DNA from: Geothrix sp.
GTDB taxonomy: Bacteria > Acidobacteriota > Holophagae > Holophagales > Holophagaceae
Direction of reading: 5' to 3'
Assembly: GCA_030824075.1 (NCBI GenBank)
Contig: JAVBYJ010000019.1
Coordinates: 1 to 64,000, forward strand
DNA length: 64,000 bases
Shown here: in pieces, positions 55,596-64,000 of the stretch
How the letters are laid out: each line of letters starts with the position of its first letter
How positions within the stretch are numbered: the stretch's first letter is position 1
Notes under the pieces: generated by a model
The model's input: only the letters and a program-made list of their open reading frames with translations
Database searches by the model: none
What the model was told of the DNA's origin: nothing
Made by a program: the position numbers and the translations under genes

Positions 55596-55637
55596 CGCAG
55601 AAAACGGGCGGGCCAGTTGGCCCGCCCGTTTTCTGCG
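55596..55637. terminator. Bidirectional terminator between the lyase operon and citrate synthase
   Basis: A perfect 19-bp stem starting CGCAGAAAACGGGCGGGCC with an AGTT loop and T4 in the stem on either strand, 10 bases after one stop and 14 before the other. Confidence 0.92.
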
Positions 55638-55651
55638 AGATGACGAGCTGG

Positions 55652-56959
55652 TTACCTTCCGCCCTTGGCGGCCCACTCTTCGAGCATGGCCGTGGTGACG
55701 GACTTGGGGCGCTCCAGGGCGTAGCCCAAGGCGCGGTCCCAGGTGATGTTGGCCAGCACGCCGATGGCGCGACCCACGCCGAAGAGCACGGTGTAGAAGT
55801 CGTAGTCGGTCAGGCCGTAGTACCACTGGATGACACCACTCTGGGCATCCACGTTGGGCCAGGGGTTCTTGGTCTTCCCCTGCTCGGTGAGCACGCCAGG
55901 GGCCACCCGGTAGATCATGTTGACCAACTTGAAGAGCGGATCGTTGGGCAGGTGCTTGAGGCAGAACTCCATCTGCGCGGTGTAGCGGGGATCGGTCTTG
56001 CGCAACACGGCGTGCCCATAGCCGGGGATGACGTGGCCGGAGTTCAAGGTGTCCCAGAGAGCCTGCTTGACGTTCTCCTCGGTGGGCTCGGCGCCGTTCA
56101 GCTTCTTCTGGAAGTCCTTGATCCAGTCCAGCACTTCCTGGTTGGCCAGGCCGTGCAGGGGGCCCGCGAGGCCGTTGAGGCCGGCGCTGAAGGAATAGTA
56201 GGCGTCGGAAAGCGCGGAAGCCACGAGGTGGGTGGTGTGGGCGCTGACGTTGCCGCTCTCGTGGTCGCTGTGGAGGATGAAATACATCCGGGACACATCG
56301 TCATAGGGCTTGGCGATGCCCATCATGTGGGCGAAGTTGGCACCGAAGTCGAGGTCGTAGTTGCCAGGGATGATGTCGCCGTTCTTGTACTTGTAGCGGT
56401 AGATGAAGGCGGCGATCTCCGGCAGCTTGGCCAGGAGGTCGCTGGCATCCTCGTACATCGAATCCCAGTAGTCGTTCTTCTTCAGGCTGTGATACAGCTT
56501 GTTGAATTTGCTCTCCTTCTGCATCGCAAGCACCGCGGTGGAGAGCATCACCATCGGATGGCTGTCCTTGGGCAGGGCGCGCAGTACATCGAAGACGTAG
56601 GCCGGGACCTTGGCGCGGGACTTGAAATCCTGGTGGATCTCCTCGGCCTCCGCCGCGGTGGGGATCTCGCCGGTGAGCATGAAGTACCAGAAGGACTCGA
56701 CCGTCGGGTATTCGGCGCCCGGCAGCTTGGGCAGGGCCGCGAAGGTCTCGGGGATGTTCTTGCCGCGGAAGCGGATGCCTTCCTGGGAGTCCAGGTAGGA
56801 AATGTCGGTCACCAGGCACTTGATGTCCCGGGCGCCGCCGATGCACTGGTCGATGGTCACTTCGTCGATGACGACCTTGCCGAACTCCTTGAGGAGCTTT
56901 TGCGTGCGCGGGCGGTGTTCCTGGATGAGTTCGAGAAGGCGGGTTTTCAGGCGTGTCAT
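55652..56959 (-). CDS. gltA: Citrate synthase, eukaryote/Geobacter-type
   Basis: About 435 residues with LHSDHESGNVSAHTTHLVASAL, LNGLAGPLHGLANQEVLDW, PGYGHAVLRKTDPRY and NVDAQSGVIQWYYG, holding the catalytic His-His-Asp triad. The long N-terminal helices (KTRLLELIQEHRP) and the ANQEV/YGHAVLRKTDPR wording resemble mitochondrial and Geobacter citrate synthases rather than E. coli GltA. Forms citrate from acetyl-CoA and oxaloacetate. The ATG at 56959 has GGAG upstream. Confidence 0.94.
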   Translation of the reverse strand: MTRLKTRLLELIQEHRPRTQKLLKEFGKVVIDEVTIDQCIGGARDIKCLVTDISYLDSQEGIRFRGKNIPETFAALPKLPGAEYPTVESFWYFMLTGEIPTAAEAEEIHQDFKSRAKVPAYVFDVLRALPKDSHPMVMLSTAVLAMQKESKFNKLYHSLKKNDYWDSMYEDASDLLAKLPEIAAFIYRYKYKNGDIIPGNYDLDFGANFAHMMGIAKPYDDVSRMYFILHSDHESGNVSAHTTHLVASALSDAYYSFSAGLNGLAGPLHGLANQEVLDWIKDFQKKLNGAEPTEENVKQALWDTLNSGHVIPGYGHAVLRKTDPRYTAQMEFCLKHLPNDPLFKLVNMIYRVAPGVLTEQGKTKNPWPNVDAQSGVIQWYYGLTDYDFYTVLFGVGRAIGVLANITWDRALGYALERPKSVTTAMLEEWAAKGGR

Positions 56960-57133
56960 GGCTGACTCCATGGGCGTGAGGCGTTGAGGGGGGACCTGTG
57001 GAAGGAGCGGGGTTGGATCATCATAGGGGCATCATCTATCGAGGGGCCATCATTCTTTCATGACCATCAGGGAATTAATTGAAATAGATTGGAACATGAA
57101 AGCAGAGTATGGAGAAAGTGTCTGGGAGGCGCC

Positions 57134-58096
57134 GTGACCTGCGTCAATCTGTGGGTGTTGGGAATCACCATGATCGCCACTGGGCTCGCGGCTCAGGAGA
57201 CCCCGCGGCCCAACCGCGTGGCCTGGTTTGAGGGGTTCCCTGAACCGCTGCCAGAAGGTGCCAGTGAGGTGGCTATCGAAGCCACGAGCCAGATGCTCCG
57301 TCCGGATCTGGAGCGCAGCGCCGATGGCCGCACTTTCGCCCGGCTGGATGGCGAAGCCTGGCAACTGACAGGGGACTGGGCCGTGAAGGCCGGATCCTCG
57401 CGGATCAATGTCCGGGTCCGGCTGGCCTCGCGCTCCGGCGGCATTGCCGATCAGGCCATGTGGAATTGGCATCAGATGTTCAACATGCCCCAGGGGGGCC
57501 GGGAGGACGCCCCGAAAAACCGACTCGTCTACCACCTGGAATACGATGGTCGCGTGATCGGTGACCTGACCCGCCCGGGGGTGGCCCTCATGGACCTGGA
57601 TGTGGCCTGGATCAGGCCTTTCGGCAACGCGGATGCCGGGGGCCGCATCGGTGCGTCGGTACAACTTCCCACGGGCAAACAGTCCGATTTCTCCGGCAGT
57701 GGCGGCACCGACGGCCTTGTTGGGGCGGCCTTGTGGCGGCGCTATGGTCGCTGGCGCATCTCCGGTCAGGCGGAGCAGGTGGTGCTGGGGCTTCCGGAGC
57801 ACAGCCCCCTTCGGACGGTCCTGGGCAGGACCTCTTTCAGCCGGGCCTGGGCCAACCTAGGCTGGCGGGGCGAGGGGGCGGGGCTGCTTTCCGGCCTTGG
57901 CCTGGAGGTCAGCCTGGGCTATACGGGAAACCCCTATCGCACCGGCCTCTCTCGCCTGGACCGCGCGGGGTGGCAACAGCACTGGACCTTCCGCCATACG
58001 CGCCTCCCCCGCTGGCGCTTCGGCTTCAGCGAGGAGGCCGGCAGCTTCACGGCCCCGGATGTGACGGGCTTTGTGGCCTATCGGCTCGGCGACTGA
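57134..58096 (+). CDS. Exported DUF3187-like beta-barrel protein
   Basis: About 320 residues from GTG 57134 (GGGAGG upstream) with a signal peptide (NLWVLGITMIATGLAAQ). The mature part alternates polar and apolar residues in strands and includes VQLPTGKQSDFSGSGGTDG, the mark of DUF3187 outer-membrane proteins. It ends with VTGFVAYRLGD. Probably an outer-membrane barrel of unknown role. Confidence 0.75.
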   Translation: MTCVNLWVLGITMIATGLAAQETPRPNRVAWFEGFPEPLPEGASEVAIEATSQMLRPDLERSADGRTFARLDGEAWQLTGDWAVKAGSSRINVRVRLASRSGGIADQAMWNWHQMFNMPQGGREDAPKNRLVYHLEYDGRVIGDLTRPGVALMDLDVAWIRPFGNADAGGRIGASVQLPTGKQSDFSGSGGTDGLVGAALWRRYGRWRISGQAEQVVLGLPEHSPLRTVLGRTSFSRAWANLGWRGEGAGLLSGLGLEVSLGYTGNPYRTGLSRLDRAGWQQHWTFRHTRLPRWRFGFSEEAGSFTAPDVTGFVAYRLGD

Positions 58097-58136
58097 GATC
58101 GCTCCGGTAAACTAGATGGTTCGTGTCGGAGTCCCC

Positions 58137-59651
58137 ATGCAGCCCAACCAGTACCGCGATGTGCGCCTTGAAAAGCTCGAGAAGCTGAAGGCCATGGGCC
58201 TCGACGCCTGGCCGCGGAAGGCGCAGCGCACCCACGGCATCGCGCAGCTGGTGGAGACCTATGCTGATGCCAGGACCTGGCCCAATGAGACGTTGGAAGG
58301 ACTAGGCCTGGAAGTATCGGTGATGGGCCGGGTGCTCACCATCCGCGAGATGGGCAAGAGCGTCTTCGCCCACCTCACCGAGAACGGGGAGAAGGTCCAG
58401 GCCTTCTTCCGCATGAACGATCTGGCCGAGCCCGGCTGGGAGGTGCTCAAGCTCCTCGACATGGGCGACTTCATCAGCGTGACCGGCCCGCTCATGCGCA
58501 CCAAGACCGGCGAACTGAGCGTGCGGGTGAAATCGATCCAGTTCCTCAGCAAGGCCCTCCTTCCCCTGCCCGAGAAGTGGCACGGCCTGCAGGACAAGGA
58601 ACAACGCTATCGCCAGCGGTACTTGGACCTCATCTCCAACGGCGACGTGCTGAAGACCTTCCAGACCCGTTCGCGCATCGTGAGCGCCGTGCGGCGTTTC
58701 ATGGAAGAGCAGGGTTACCTCGAAGTCGAGACGCCGATGATGCAGCCCATTCCTGGCGGCGCCACGGCCCGACCCTTCATCACCCATCACAACGCCCTGG
58801 ACATGCAGCTCTACCTTCGCATCGCCCCGGAGCTCTACCTCAAGCGGCTCATTGTCGGGGGCTTCGAGAAGGTCTTCGAGATCAACCGCAACTTCCGCAA
58901 CGAGGGCCTCAGCGCCCGTCACAATCCCGAATTCACCATGATGGAGATGTACGAGGCAGGCAGCGACCTCCGGGACATGATGACCCTCACGGAGAACCTG
59001 ATGTCCACCGTGGCCAGGGAGGTGATGGGCTCCGAGCAGCTGCCCTGGGGGGAGCAGGTCATTTCGTACACTGCCCCCTTCCGGCGCCTCACCATGAAGG
59101 ATGCCATCGCGGAGTACGGCGCCATCGAGCGCCACCTGCTGGAAGATGGCGACAGTGTGCGGACCCTGGCCAAGGCCGTTTTCATCGAGGATGTGGAGAA
59201 GAAGACTGTGGGCACCCTGCTGGGCGACCTCTTCGAGCACCATGCCGAGAAACAGCTGATCCAGCCCACCTTCATCACCGACTATCCCATCGAGCTGTCC
59301 CCTCTCACCAAGACCCTGGAAGGCGACGACCGTTTTGTGGATCGTTTCGAACTCTTCATCGGCGGCATGGAGCTGGCTAACGCCTACTCCGAGCTGAACG
59401 ACCCCATCGACCAGATGGGCCGCTTCCAGGCCCAGATGGACGAGCGCGAAGCTGGCAACGACGAGGCCATGCTGCTGGACCAGGACTTCATCACGAGCCT
59501 GGAACACGGTCTGCCCCCCACCGGTGGGGAAGGCATCGGCATCGATCGCATGGTCATGCTCCTCACCAACAGCGCCAGCATCCGCGACGTCATCCTGTTC
59601 CCACTCATGCGCCCGATGAAGCCGAGCGAGGCTCCGGACGAGTCGATGTGA
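58137..59651 (+). CDS. lysS: Lysyl-tRNA synthetase (class II)
   Basis: 504 residues: OB-fold anticodon domain (~60-150: VMGRVLTIREMGKSVFAHL) and class II core with motif 2 FRNEGLSARHNPEFTMMEMY and motif 3 GEGIGIDRMVMLLTN. Charges tRNA-Lys. The ATG at 58137 gives the family-typical QPNQYRDVRLEKLEKLKAMG start; an in-frame ATG seven codons earlier is possible. Confidence 0.96.
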   Translation: MQPNQYRDVRLEKLEKLKAMGLDAWPRKAQRTHGIAQLVETYADARTWPNETLEGLGLEVSVMGRVLTIREMGKSVFAHLTENGEKVQAFFRMNDLAEPGWEVLKLLDMGDFISVTGPLMRTKTGELSVRVKSIQFLSKALLPLPEKWHGLQDKEQRYRQRYLDLISNGDVLKTFQTRSRIVSAVRRFMEEQGYLEVETPMMQPIPGGATARPFITHHNALDMQLYLRIAPELYLKRLIVGGFEKVFEINRNFRNEGLSARHNPEFTMMEMYEAGSDLRDMMTLTENLMSTVAREVMGSEQLPWGEQVISYTAPFRRLTMKDAIAEYGAIERHLLEDGDSVRTLAKAVFIEDVEKKTVGTLLGDLFEHHAEKQLIQPTFITDYPIELSPLTKTLEGDDRFVDRFELFIGGMELANAYSELNDPIDQMGRFQAQMDEREAGNDEAMLLDQDFITSLEHGLPPTGGEGIGIDRMVMLLTNSASIRDVILFPLMRPMKPSEAPDESM

Positions 59652-59705
59652 CGGGATCTCGCTTGACCCGCTGGCATACTGATACCTGCGATCTTTGGAG
59701 GCCCC

Positions 59706-60833
59706 ATGCCCGTCCCAATGCTTGAACTCGCGCCACAGAACGCCGCCATCAAGGCGAAAGTGCTGGAGGGGCTTTCGGGCCTCATCGACCGCTCATCCTT
59801 CATCCTGGGTGAGAACGTGAAGGGGCTTGAGGCGGAGATCTCTGCCTATGTGGGTGCGGCCCATGCCATCGGCATGTCCAGCGGGACGGATGCCCAACTG
59901 GCCGCCCTCATGGCACTCGGAATCGGCCAGGGCGATGAGGTGATCGTCCCCAGCTTCACCTTCTTCGCCACGGCAGGCGTGGTGTCGCGTCTTGGTGCGA
60001 AGCCGGTCTTCATCGATCTCGACCCCGCCACGTTCAACGCCTCAGGCGCCCTGGTGGAGGCCGCCATTACCCCGCGCACGAAGGCCATCATGCCCGTGCA
60101 TCTCTTCGGCCAGCTGGCCGACATGCCCGGCATCATGGCCGTGGCGGCGAAGCACGGCCTTCCCGTGGTGGAGGACGCCTGCCAGAGCCTCGGCGCCAAG
60201 GGCTGGGGCAAGTCCGCAGGGCAATTCGGGGATATGACCGCCTACAGCTTCTACCCCACCAAGAACCTCGGCGCCTTCGGCGATGCAGGCATGACGGCCG
60301 TCCGCGAGGATGCTGCCCTTGCCGCAAGGGTGCGGCGCATCCGCGTCCATGGCATGGAGCCGGTCTACATGCATCATGAGGTGGGCATGAACGGGCGCAT
60401 GGATGAGTTCCAGGCCCTGGTGCTGCGGGCCAAGCTGCCCATGCTGGACGGCTGGCACGAAGGACGCCGGAAGCATGCCGCCTGGTACCTGAAGCAGATG
60501 AAGGCCCTGACCGCCGACGAGGTCGTGCTGCCCCACGAAGTGGTGCCTGACGGCCGTCACATCTACAACCAGTTCACCATCCGCGTGAAGGGCGGCAAGC
60601 GCGATGCGCTGCAGGCCCACTTGAAGGAACGGGGCATCGGCAGCGCCATCTACTACCCCATCTGCCTCCATGAGCAGCCCTGCTTCAAGGACCTTGGTTA
60701 CAAGACCGGCCAGCTGCCGGAATCCGAGTGCGCCGCCAAGGAAGTGCTCAGCCTCCCCGTCTACCCCGAGATGACTGAGGCCATGCGCGTGGAAGTGGCC
60801 ACGGCCATCCTTGGTTTCTTCGGAAGAAAGTAA
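59706..60833 (+). CDS. DegT/DnrJ/EryC1/StrS-family aminotransferase
   Basis: A 375-residue PLP-fold enzyme with the usual GTDAQLAALMALGIGQGDEVIVPSFTF region, EDACQSLGA and the PLP Lys in AYSFYPTKNLGAFGDAG. It would transaminate a keto-sugar nucleotide for surface polysaccharide or glycan synthesis. No sugar-nucleotide dehydratase is adjacent, so the sugar is unknown. GGAGG precedes the ATG. Confidence 0.92.
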   Translation: MPVPMLELAPQNAAIKAKVLEGLSGLIDRSSFILGENVKGLEAEISAYVGAAHAIGMSSGTDAQLAALMALGIGQGDEVIVPSFTFFATAGVVSRLGAKPVFIDLDPATFNASGALVEAAITPRTKAIMPVHLFGQLADMPGIMAVAAKHGLPVVEDACQSLGAKGWGKSAGQFGDMTAYSFYPTKNLGAFGDAGMTAVREDAALAARVRRIRVHGMEPVYMHHEVGMNGRMDEFQALVLRAKLPMLDGWHEGRRKHAAWYLKQMKALTADEVVLPHEVVPDGRHIYNQFTIRVKGGKRDALQAHLKERGIGSAIYYPICLHEQPCFKDLGYKTGQLPESECAAKEVLSLPVYPEMTEAMRVEVATAILGFFGRK

Positions 60834-60841
60834 GTCCAGAC

Positions 60842-61222
60842 CTACCCTTGTTGGGACGCCGAGGCCGCATCCACCCAGGTGTCCAAAGCCTCCTGGGCGG
60901 CCTCCGCGACCCCCAGGAACTGAATGCCGATGCCCACCATTTCCATGGGTTGGGCACCGGGCCGGCCGCCCAGTACATAGGACACGGCGGCCATGAAGGG
61001 TGCCTTGGGGAGTTCCGTGTGGAGGAGGATCAGGTTCTCCAGCACCGCGCCCCGCTCGAACAAGCGGGCATCCCGGGCTCCCACCAGGGCGAAACAGCCC
61101 CCGGTGCTCAGGTTGGTGATGCGCACATCCTGGTAGCTATGTCCTTTCAGGGTGAAGGAAATGCCAAACTCCGGCCCGACGATGATGCGCCGGGTGTCGC
61201 GTCGATCGGCGTAGGTGCTCAT
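60842..61222 (-). CDS. PilZ-domain protein
   Basis: A 126-residue single PilZ domain: RRDTRR near the N-terminus gives the RxxxR c-di-GMP motif and NLSTGGC the (D/N)xSxxG motif, followed by a barrel (GIGIQFLG). It likely binds cyclic di-GMP and contacts an unknown effector. It is convergent with the aminotransferase gene, eight bases apart. Confidence 0.88.
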   Translation of the reverse strand: MSTYADRRDTRRIIVGPEFGISFTLKGHSYQDVRITNLSTGGCFALVGARDARLFERGAVLENLILLHTELPKAPFMAAVSYVLGGRPGAQPMEMVGIGIQFLGVAEAAQEALDTWVDAASASQQG

Positions 61223-61433
61223 TCGGGCTCCACGGGGTAGGAAATCCTTGCTTGGGTATCGGTTGGTCCCAGGATAGACTGGATTTTATGATTGGCCTGA
61301 ACCCACCGGGGGACAGGGCGGGTTTCTGAGAATCCGACCCTGACGGCGCAGGACGCCGTCTCACCCAAGCGGGGACAACGCGAGCACCAGGCGCTGGCCA
61401 GACCCTCACCCTTCCTATCCCCCTGGAGTTTCC

Positions 61434-61886
61434 GTGGAAATCCTTCTGATCGAGAACGTGACGCACCTTGGCGCCCGCGGCGATGTCGTGAACGTCAAGG
61501 ACGGCTACGCCCGCAACTTCCTTCTGCCTCGCAAGATGGCCCTGCCTGTCACGGCCGGCAACAAGCGTCAGATTGAGCTGGAGAAGGCCCGCGCCGAGAA
61601 GCTGCGCGCCAAGGAACTGGCCGATGCCAAGAGCCTGGCCGAGAAGCTTGAGGCCGTGAGTCTCGCCGTGTCGAAGAAGGCTGGCGAAAACGGCCATCTC
61701 TTCGGGTCCGTCACCAACGCTGACGTGGCCGAGCTCTTCAAGGGCAAGGGCTTCACCTTGGATCGTCGCGACATCACCGTGCCGCACATCAAGGATGCCG
61801 GCGCCTACACCGTGGATGTGCGTCTCTACACCGGCGTCCATGCCAAGGTCAGCCTGGAAGTCAGCGCCATCGCGGCCGCCGAGTAA
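61434..61886 (+). CDS. rplI: 50S ribosomal protein L9
   Basis: 150 residues: N-terminal domain EILLIENVTHLGARGDVVNV with KDGYARNFLLPRKMA, a connecting helix and a C-terminal domain with GHLFGSVTNADVAELF. It starts at GTG 61434. The usual neighbours rpsF and rpsR are absent, so the gene stands apart. A short ACGGCG/CGCCGT hairpin near 61345 lies in the leader. Confidence 0.95.
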   Translation: MEILLIENVTHLGARGDVVNVKDGYARNFLLPRKMALPVTAGNKRQIELEKARAEKLRAKELADAKSLAEKLEAVSLAVSKKAGENGHLFGSVTNADVAELFKGKGFTLDRRDITVPHIKDAGAYTVDVRLYTGVHAKVSLEVSAIAAAE

Positions 61887-61998
61887 CCCCATATCATCCT
61901 GCCCCTCATGTGGCCGGTCCCCGTGGGGGTAACCGGTCCCGCTGGGATTCGCCTGTCATCGTGAATCCCGCTCACCCCATCCTCAAGGAGTCCACCCC

Positions 61999-62298
61999 AT
62001 GGCGAAGACCACTGCCAAGCCCGAAACCCTCGGTATCGCTGAACTCGCTGCCAACCTCGCAGAGGCGCAGGACCTCTCCAAGGCCCGTGCCAAGGCCATC
62101 CTGGATGGCGTCCGCGATCACATCGTCGAGACCCTCCTGACCGGCAACCGGGTCAACCTCTTCGGTCTCGGCATCTTCGAAGTGCGCGCCACCAAGGAGA
62201 AGATGGGCCGCAACCCCAAGACCGGCGAAAGCATCAAGATCCCCGCCGGCCGCAAAGTCGTCTTCAAGACCGCGAAGGGCCTCAAGGATCAGATGTAA
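61999..62298 (+). CDS. HU/IHF-family DNA-binding protein
   Basis: A 99-residue histone-like protein with the HU pattern: helices (IAELAANLAEAQDLSKARAK), the strand FGLGIFEVRATKEKMGRNPKTGE (DNA-intercalating arm with the GRNPKTG turn) and AGRKVVFKTAKGLK. It binds and bends DNA. Its last 34 bases and its terminator are part of a 100-bp perfect direct repeat. Confidence 0.95.
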   Translation: MAKTTAKPETLGIAELAANLAEAQDLSKARAKAILDGVRDHIVETLLTGNRVNLFGLGIFEVRATKEKMGRNPKTGESIKIPAGRKVVFKTAKGLKDQM

Positions 62299-62364
62299 GG
62301 ATTGCGAGAGCGCGAAACAGAAGGCCGCCGCAAGGCGGCCTTCGTCGTGATGGAGAGACGGCTT
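62265..62364 (+). repeat. 100-bp direct repeat, HU 3' end plus terminator, copy 1
   Basis: Covers the last 11 codons and stop of the HU gene, its terminator and 22 further bases. Identical to 62479-62578. Confidence 0.95.
62321..62342 (+). terminator. Terminator of the HU gene
   Basis: AAGGCCGCC-GCAA-GGCGGCCTT stem, 23 bases after the stop. There is no long T tract. Present a second time at 62535-62556 inside the repeat. Confidence 0.65.
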
Positions 62365-62724
62365 TGCGGCCGTGCAACGGCGTCTTCACCATCCGACCGA
62401 AGCGCAGCGAAGGGAGGATGGGGCCGCATCGGCGCGGCCGATGGCGGGGGCGCAGCCCCGAGGGCCGGCGGCCCGAGCCAAGACCGCGAAGGGCCTCAAG
62501 GATCAGATGTAAGGATTGCGAGAGCGCGAAACAGAAGGCCGCCGCAAGGCGGCCTTCGTCGTGATGGAGAGACGGCTTCGAGCTTCGTCGGAGCACGGTG
62601 CCGCGTGCAGAATCAATGAACCTATTGGTCCAGTGTGAATATGGAATGAAACCGCTTTCATCCCTGGACGAAGCCCTCGCCTGCTGCTTGACTGGGTCCG
62701 CTTTCCAGGACAGGCGGAGGCCCC
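62365..62724. other. Non-coding stretch after the HU gene: insert, second repeat copy and leader
   Basis: A 114-base GC-rich insert (62365-62478) with three small palindromes (ATCGGC-GCG-GCCGAT, GGGGC-GCA-GCCCC, GGGCC-GGC-GGCCC), the second 100-bp copy (62479-62578) and about 145 bases leading to the SQR-like gene. No gene is seen. Confidence 0.75.
62479..62578 (+). repeat. 100-bp direct repeat, HU 3' end plus terminator, copy 2
   Basis: Exact copy of 62265-62364; the HU reading frame is not open upstream of it, so it is a remnant only. Confidence 0.95.
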
Positions 62725-64000
62725 ATGGTGGTGACACGGGTGGTGGTGCTGGGTGCGGGCGTGGCGGGCCACACGGCTGCCAGCTTCCTGAAGAAATGGC
62801 TCGGGTCAAAGGTCGAGGTGACCGTCGTGTCGCCCAAGCCGGACTATAACTGGATCCCCTCGAACATCTGGGTGGGCGTGGGCTTGCTGCAACCCAGCCA
62901 GGTGCTGTTTCCGCTGGCGCCCGTCTACGCCCGGAACGGCATCGCGTTCCAGCAGGGAAAGGCGGTGGCCATTCATCCGGAGGGAGAGGGGGAGAACGGC
63001 CAGCCCTTCGTGGTGGTCGAGTCCACCCTTGGTGGAGAGGGAGGGAAGCTGAGCCGCCTTCCCTACGATTTCATGATCAATGCCACCGGCCCCAAGCTGG
63101 CCTTCGAAGCCACGCCGGGGCTGGGACCGGGTGGGAACAGCCTGTCGGTCTGCACGGCCGATCATGCCTTCGACACGGCCAGGGTATTTGATGACCTGGT
63201 GCAGCGCATGAAGCGGGGCGAGCGCAAGCGGTTCCTGGTGGGGACCGGGCACGGGCTCTGCACCTGCCAGGGCGCGGCCTTCGAATACATCGTGAATCTC
63301 GAATTCGAGTTGCGGGCCCGAGGTGTGCGCGACAAGGCCGAGATCGTGTACCTCAGCAACGAGTACGAGCTGGGCGATTTCGGAATGGACGGCATCCATA
63401 TCCGGCGTGGCGGCTACATCACCCCGAGCAAGATCTTTACCGAGTCCCTGTTCGCGGAGCGGGGCCTGGATTGGATCACCCGCGCCCATGTCACGGGGGT
63501 GGAGCCCGGCAAGGCGGTGTATGAATCGCTGGACGGGTCGGAGGGGGAAATCGCCTTCGACATGGCCATGCTGCTGCCGCCCTTCCGTGGCGTGGGATTG
63601 AAGGCCTTCGACCGGGCCGGGGGCGAAATCACCGAGCGCCTTTTCGCGGCCAGCGGCTTCATGAAGGTGGATGCAGACTACACGGCCAAACCCTATGAGT
63701 CCTGGCGGGCCGCGGATTGGCCCCGGACGTACCAGAGCAGCGCCTACCGGAATCTGTTCGCCGCGGGCATCGCGTTCGCGCCCCCGCACCCGGTCTCGAA
63801 GCCGCGGCAGACTCCCAAGGGAACCCCGATCACGCCAGCCCCGCCCCGGACGGGCATGCCTTCCGCCATGATCGGGAAGACCGTGGCGCAGAACATCGTG
63901 GACATGATCGGGGGAAGCGCGGAACCCACCCACACCGCCTCCATGGCGGAGATGGGCGCGGCCTGTGTGGCTTCGGCCGGAGCCAATCCCTTCACGGGGA
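62725..64000 (+). CDS. SQR-type FAD-dependent oxidoreductase (3' truncated by window)
   Basis: 425 codons are present with no stop before the end. It begins VVVLGAGVAGHTAASFLKKW (FAD-binding Rossmann motif), then DYNWIPSNIWVGVGLLQPSQ, NATGPKLAFEATPG, GTGHGLCTCQGAAFEYIVNL (about 172-191, with two nearby Cys) and AMLLPPFRGVGLKAFD. This is the pattern of sulfide:quinone-oxidoreductase-like flavoproteins, with CTCQGAAFEY typical of the type III group. It probably passes electrons from sulfide or another donor to quinone at the membrane. GGAGG precedes the ATG. No in-frame TGA is seen in the visible part. Confidence 0.85.
   Translation, partial: MVVTRVVVLGAGVAGHTAASFLKKWLGSKVEVTVVSPKPDYNWIPSNIWVGVGLLQPSQVLFPLAPVYARNGIAFQQGKAVAIHPEGEGENGQPFVVVESTLGGEGGKLSRLPYDFMINATGPKLAFEATPGLGPGGNSLSVCTADHAFDTARVFDDLVQRMKRGERKRFLVGTGHGLCTCQGAAFEYIVNLEFELRARGVRDKAEIVYLSNEYELGDFGMDGIHIRRGGYITPSKIFTESLFAERGLDWITRAHVTGVEPGKAVYESLDGSEGEIAFDMAMLLPPFRGVGLKAFDRAGGEITERLFAASGFMKVDADYTAKPYESWRAADWPRTYQSSAYRNLFAAGIAFAPPHPVSKPRQTPKGTPITPAPPRTGMPSAMIGKTVAQNIVDMIGGSAEPTHTASMAEMGAACVASAGANPFTG

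Noticed and set aside
58116..58136. Upstream ATG start for lysS
   Set aside because: It would add seven residues outside the family pattern; the ATG at 58137 fits better, though not proven.

Overview
The window is a GC-rich bacterial chromosome segment, densely coded on both strands, with both ends cutting through genes. The gene set suggests a Gram-negative, Geothrix/Holophaga-like member of the Acidobacteriota. The clues are a TonB-dependent cobalamin receptor, a eukaryote-type citrate synthase beside a divergent ATP-citrate-lyase-like pair, an MglA/MglB polarity pair, MotAB and a cluster of large PAS kinases. That assignment is an inference from gene content, not a database match.

Layout. 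0-6 kb: the end of a hybrid sensor kinase, a PilZ-like/pseudo-receiver protein, a hopanoid/carotenoid-type glycosyltransferase and a CPA2 antiporter. 6-11.7 kb (minus): a cobalamin-uptake operon under a clear cobalamin riboswitch (TonB receptor, binding protein, permease, ATPase and a second binding protein without signal peptide). 11.7-15 kb: mtnP, small proteins, an M23 peptidase and a cupin. 14.9-18.6 kb (minus): an EamA transporter, rdgB, a ThiF/MoeB-like enzyme and a DUF6941-like protein. 18.7-25.2 kb: a 5'-nucleotidase, then a minus-strand xseB-ispA-dxs isoprenoid cluster. 25.2-35.2 kb: a sigma-54 activator, a secreted Lys/Ala-repeat protein, deoC, mglB-mglA, tRNA-Asn, an FKBP isomerase, a PfpI-type protein, thiC, a CheZ-like protein and pfkA. 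35.2-46 kb: a 1003-residue PAS kinase, manC and a separate cupin, motAB, a deoxyhypusine-synthase-like enzyme and gluQ. 46-60.8 kb: rpsT, a lone transketolase N-terminal half, argS, pyrG, the ATP-citrate-lyase-like pair convergent with citrate synthase, lysS and a DegT aminotransferase. 60.8-64 kb: a PilZ protein, rplI, an HU-type protein and an SQR-like flavoprotein that runs off the end.

The most unusual signal lies between genes. At four loci (rdgB, the ThiF/MoeB-like gene, manC and the manC-linked cupin) a truncated copy of the gene's own 5' end sits directly upstream of the intact gene. In three of them the truncated frame runs, in the same reading phase, into a shared 30-35 bp palindromic sequence that would be read as S-[VI]-[SA]-P-[SG]-A-I-R-E. 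The frame then stops at or just before the intact start codon. At two more loci (tRNA-Asn and the HU gene) the 3' end of the gene is duplicated around a short palindrome-rich insert. This repeated architecture is not explained by any element class I recognise. Two other families of short inverted-repeat intergenic elements are also present, and one copy appears to be translated as part of a signal peptide.
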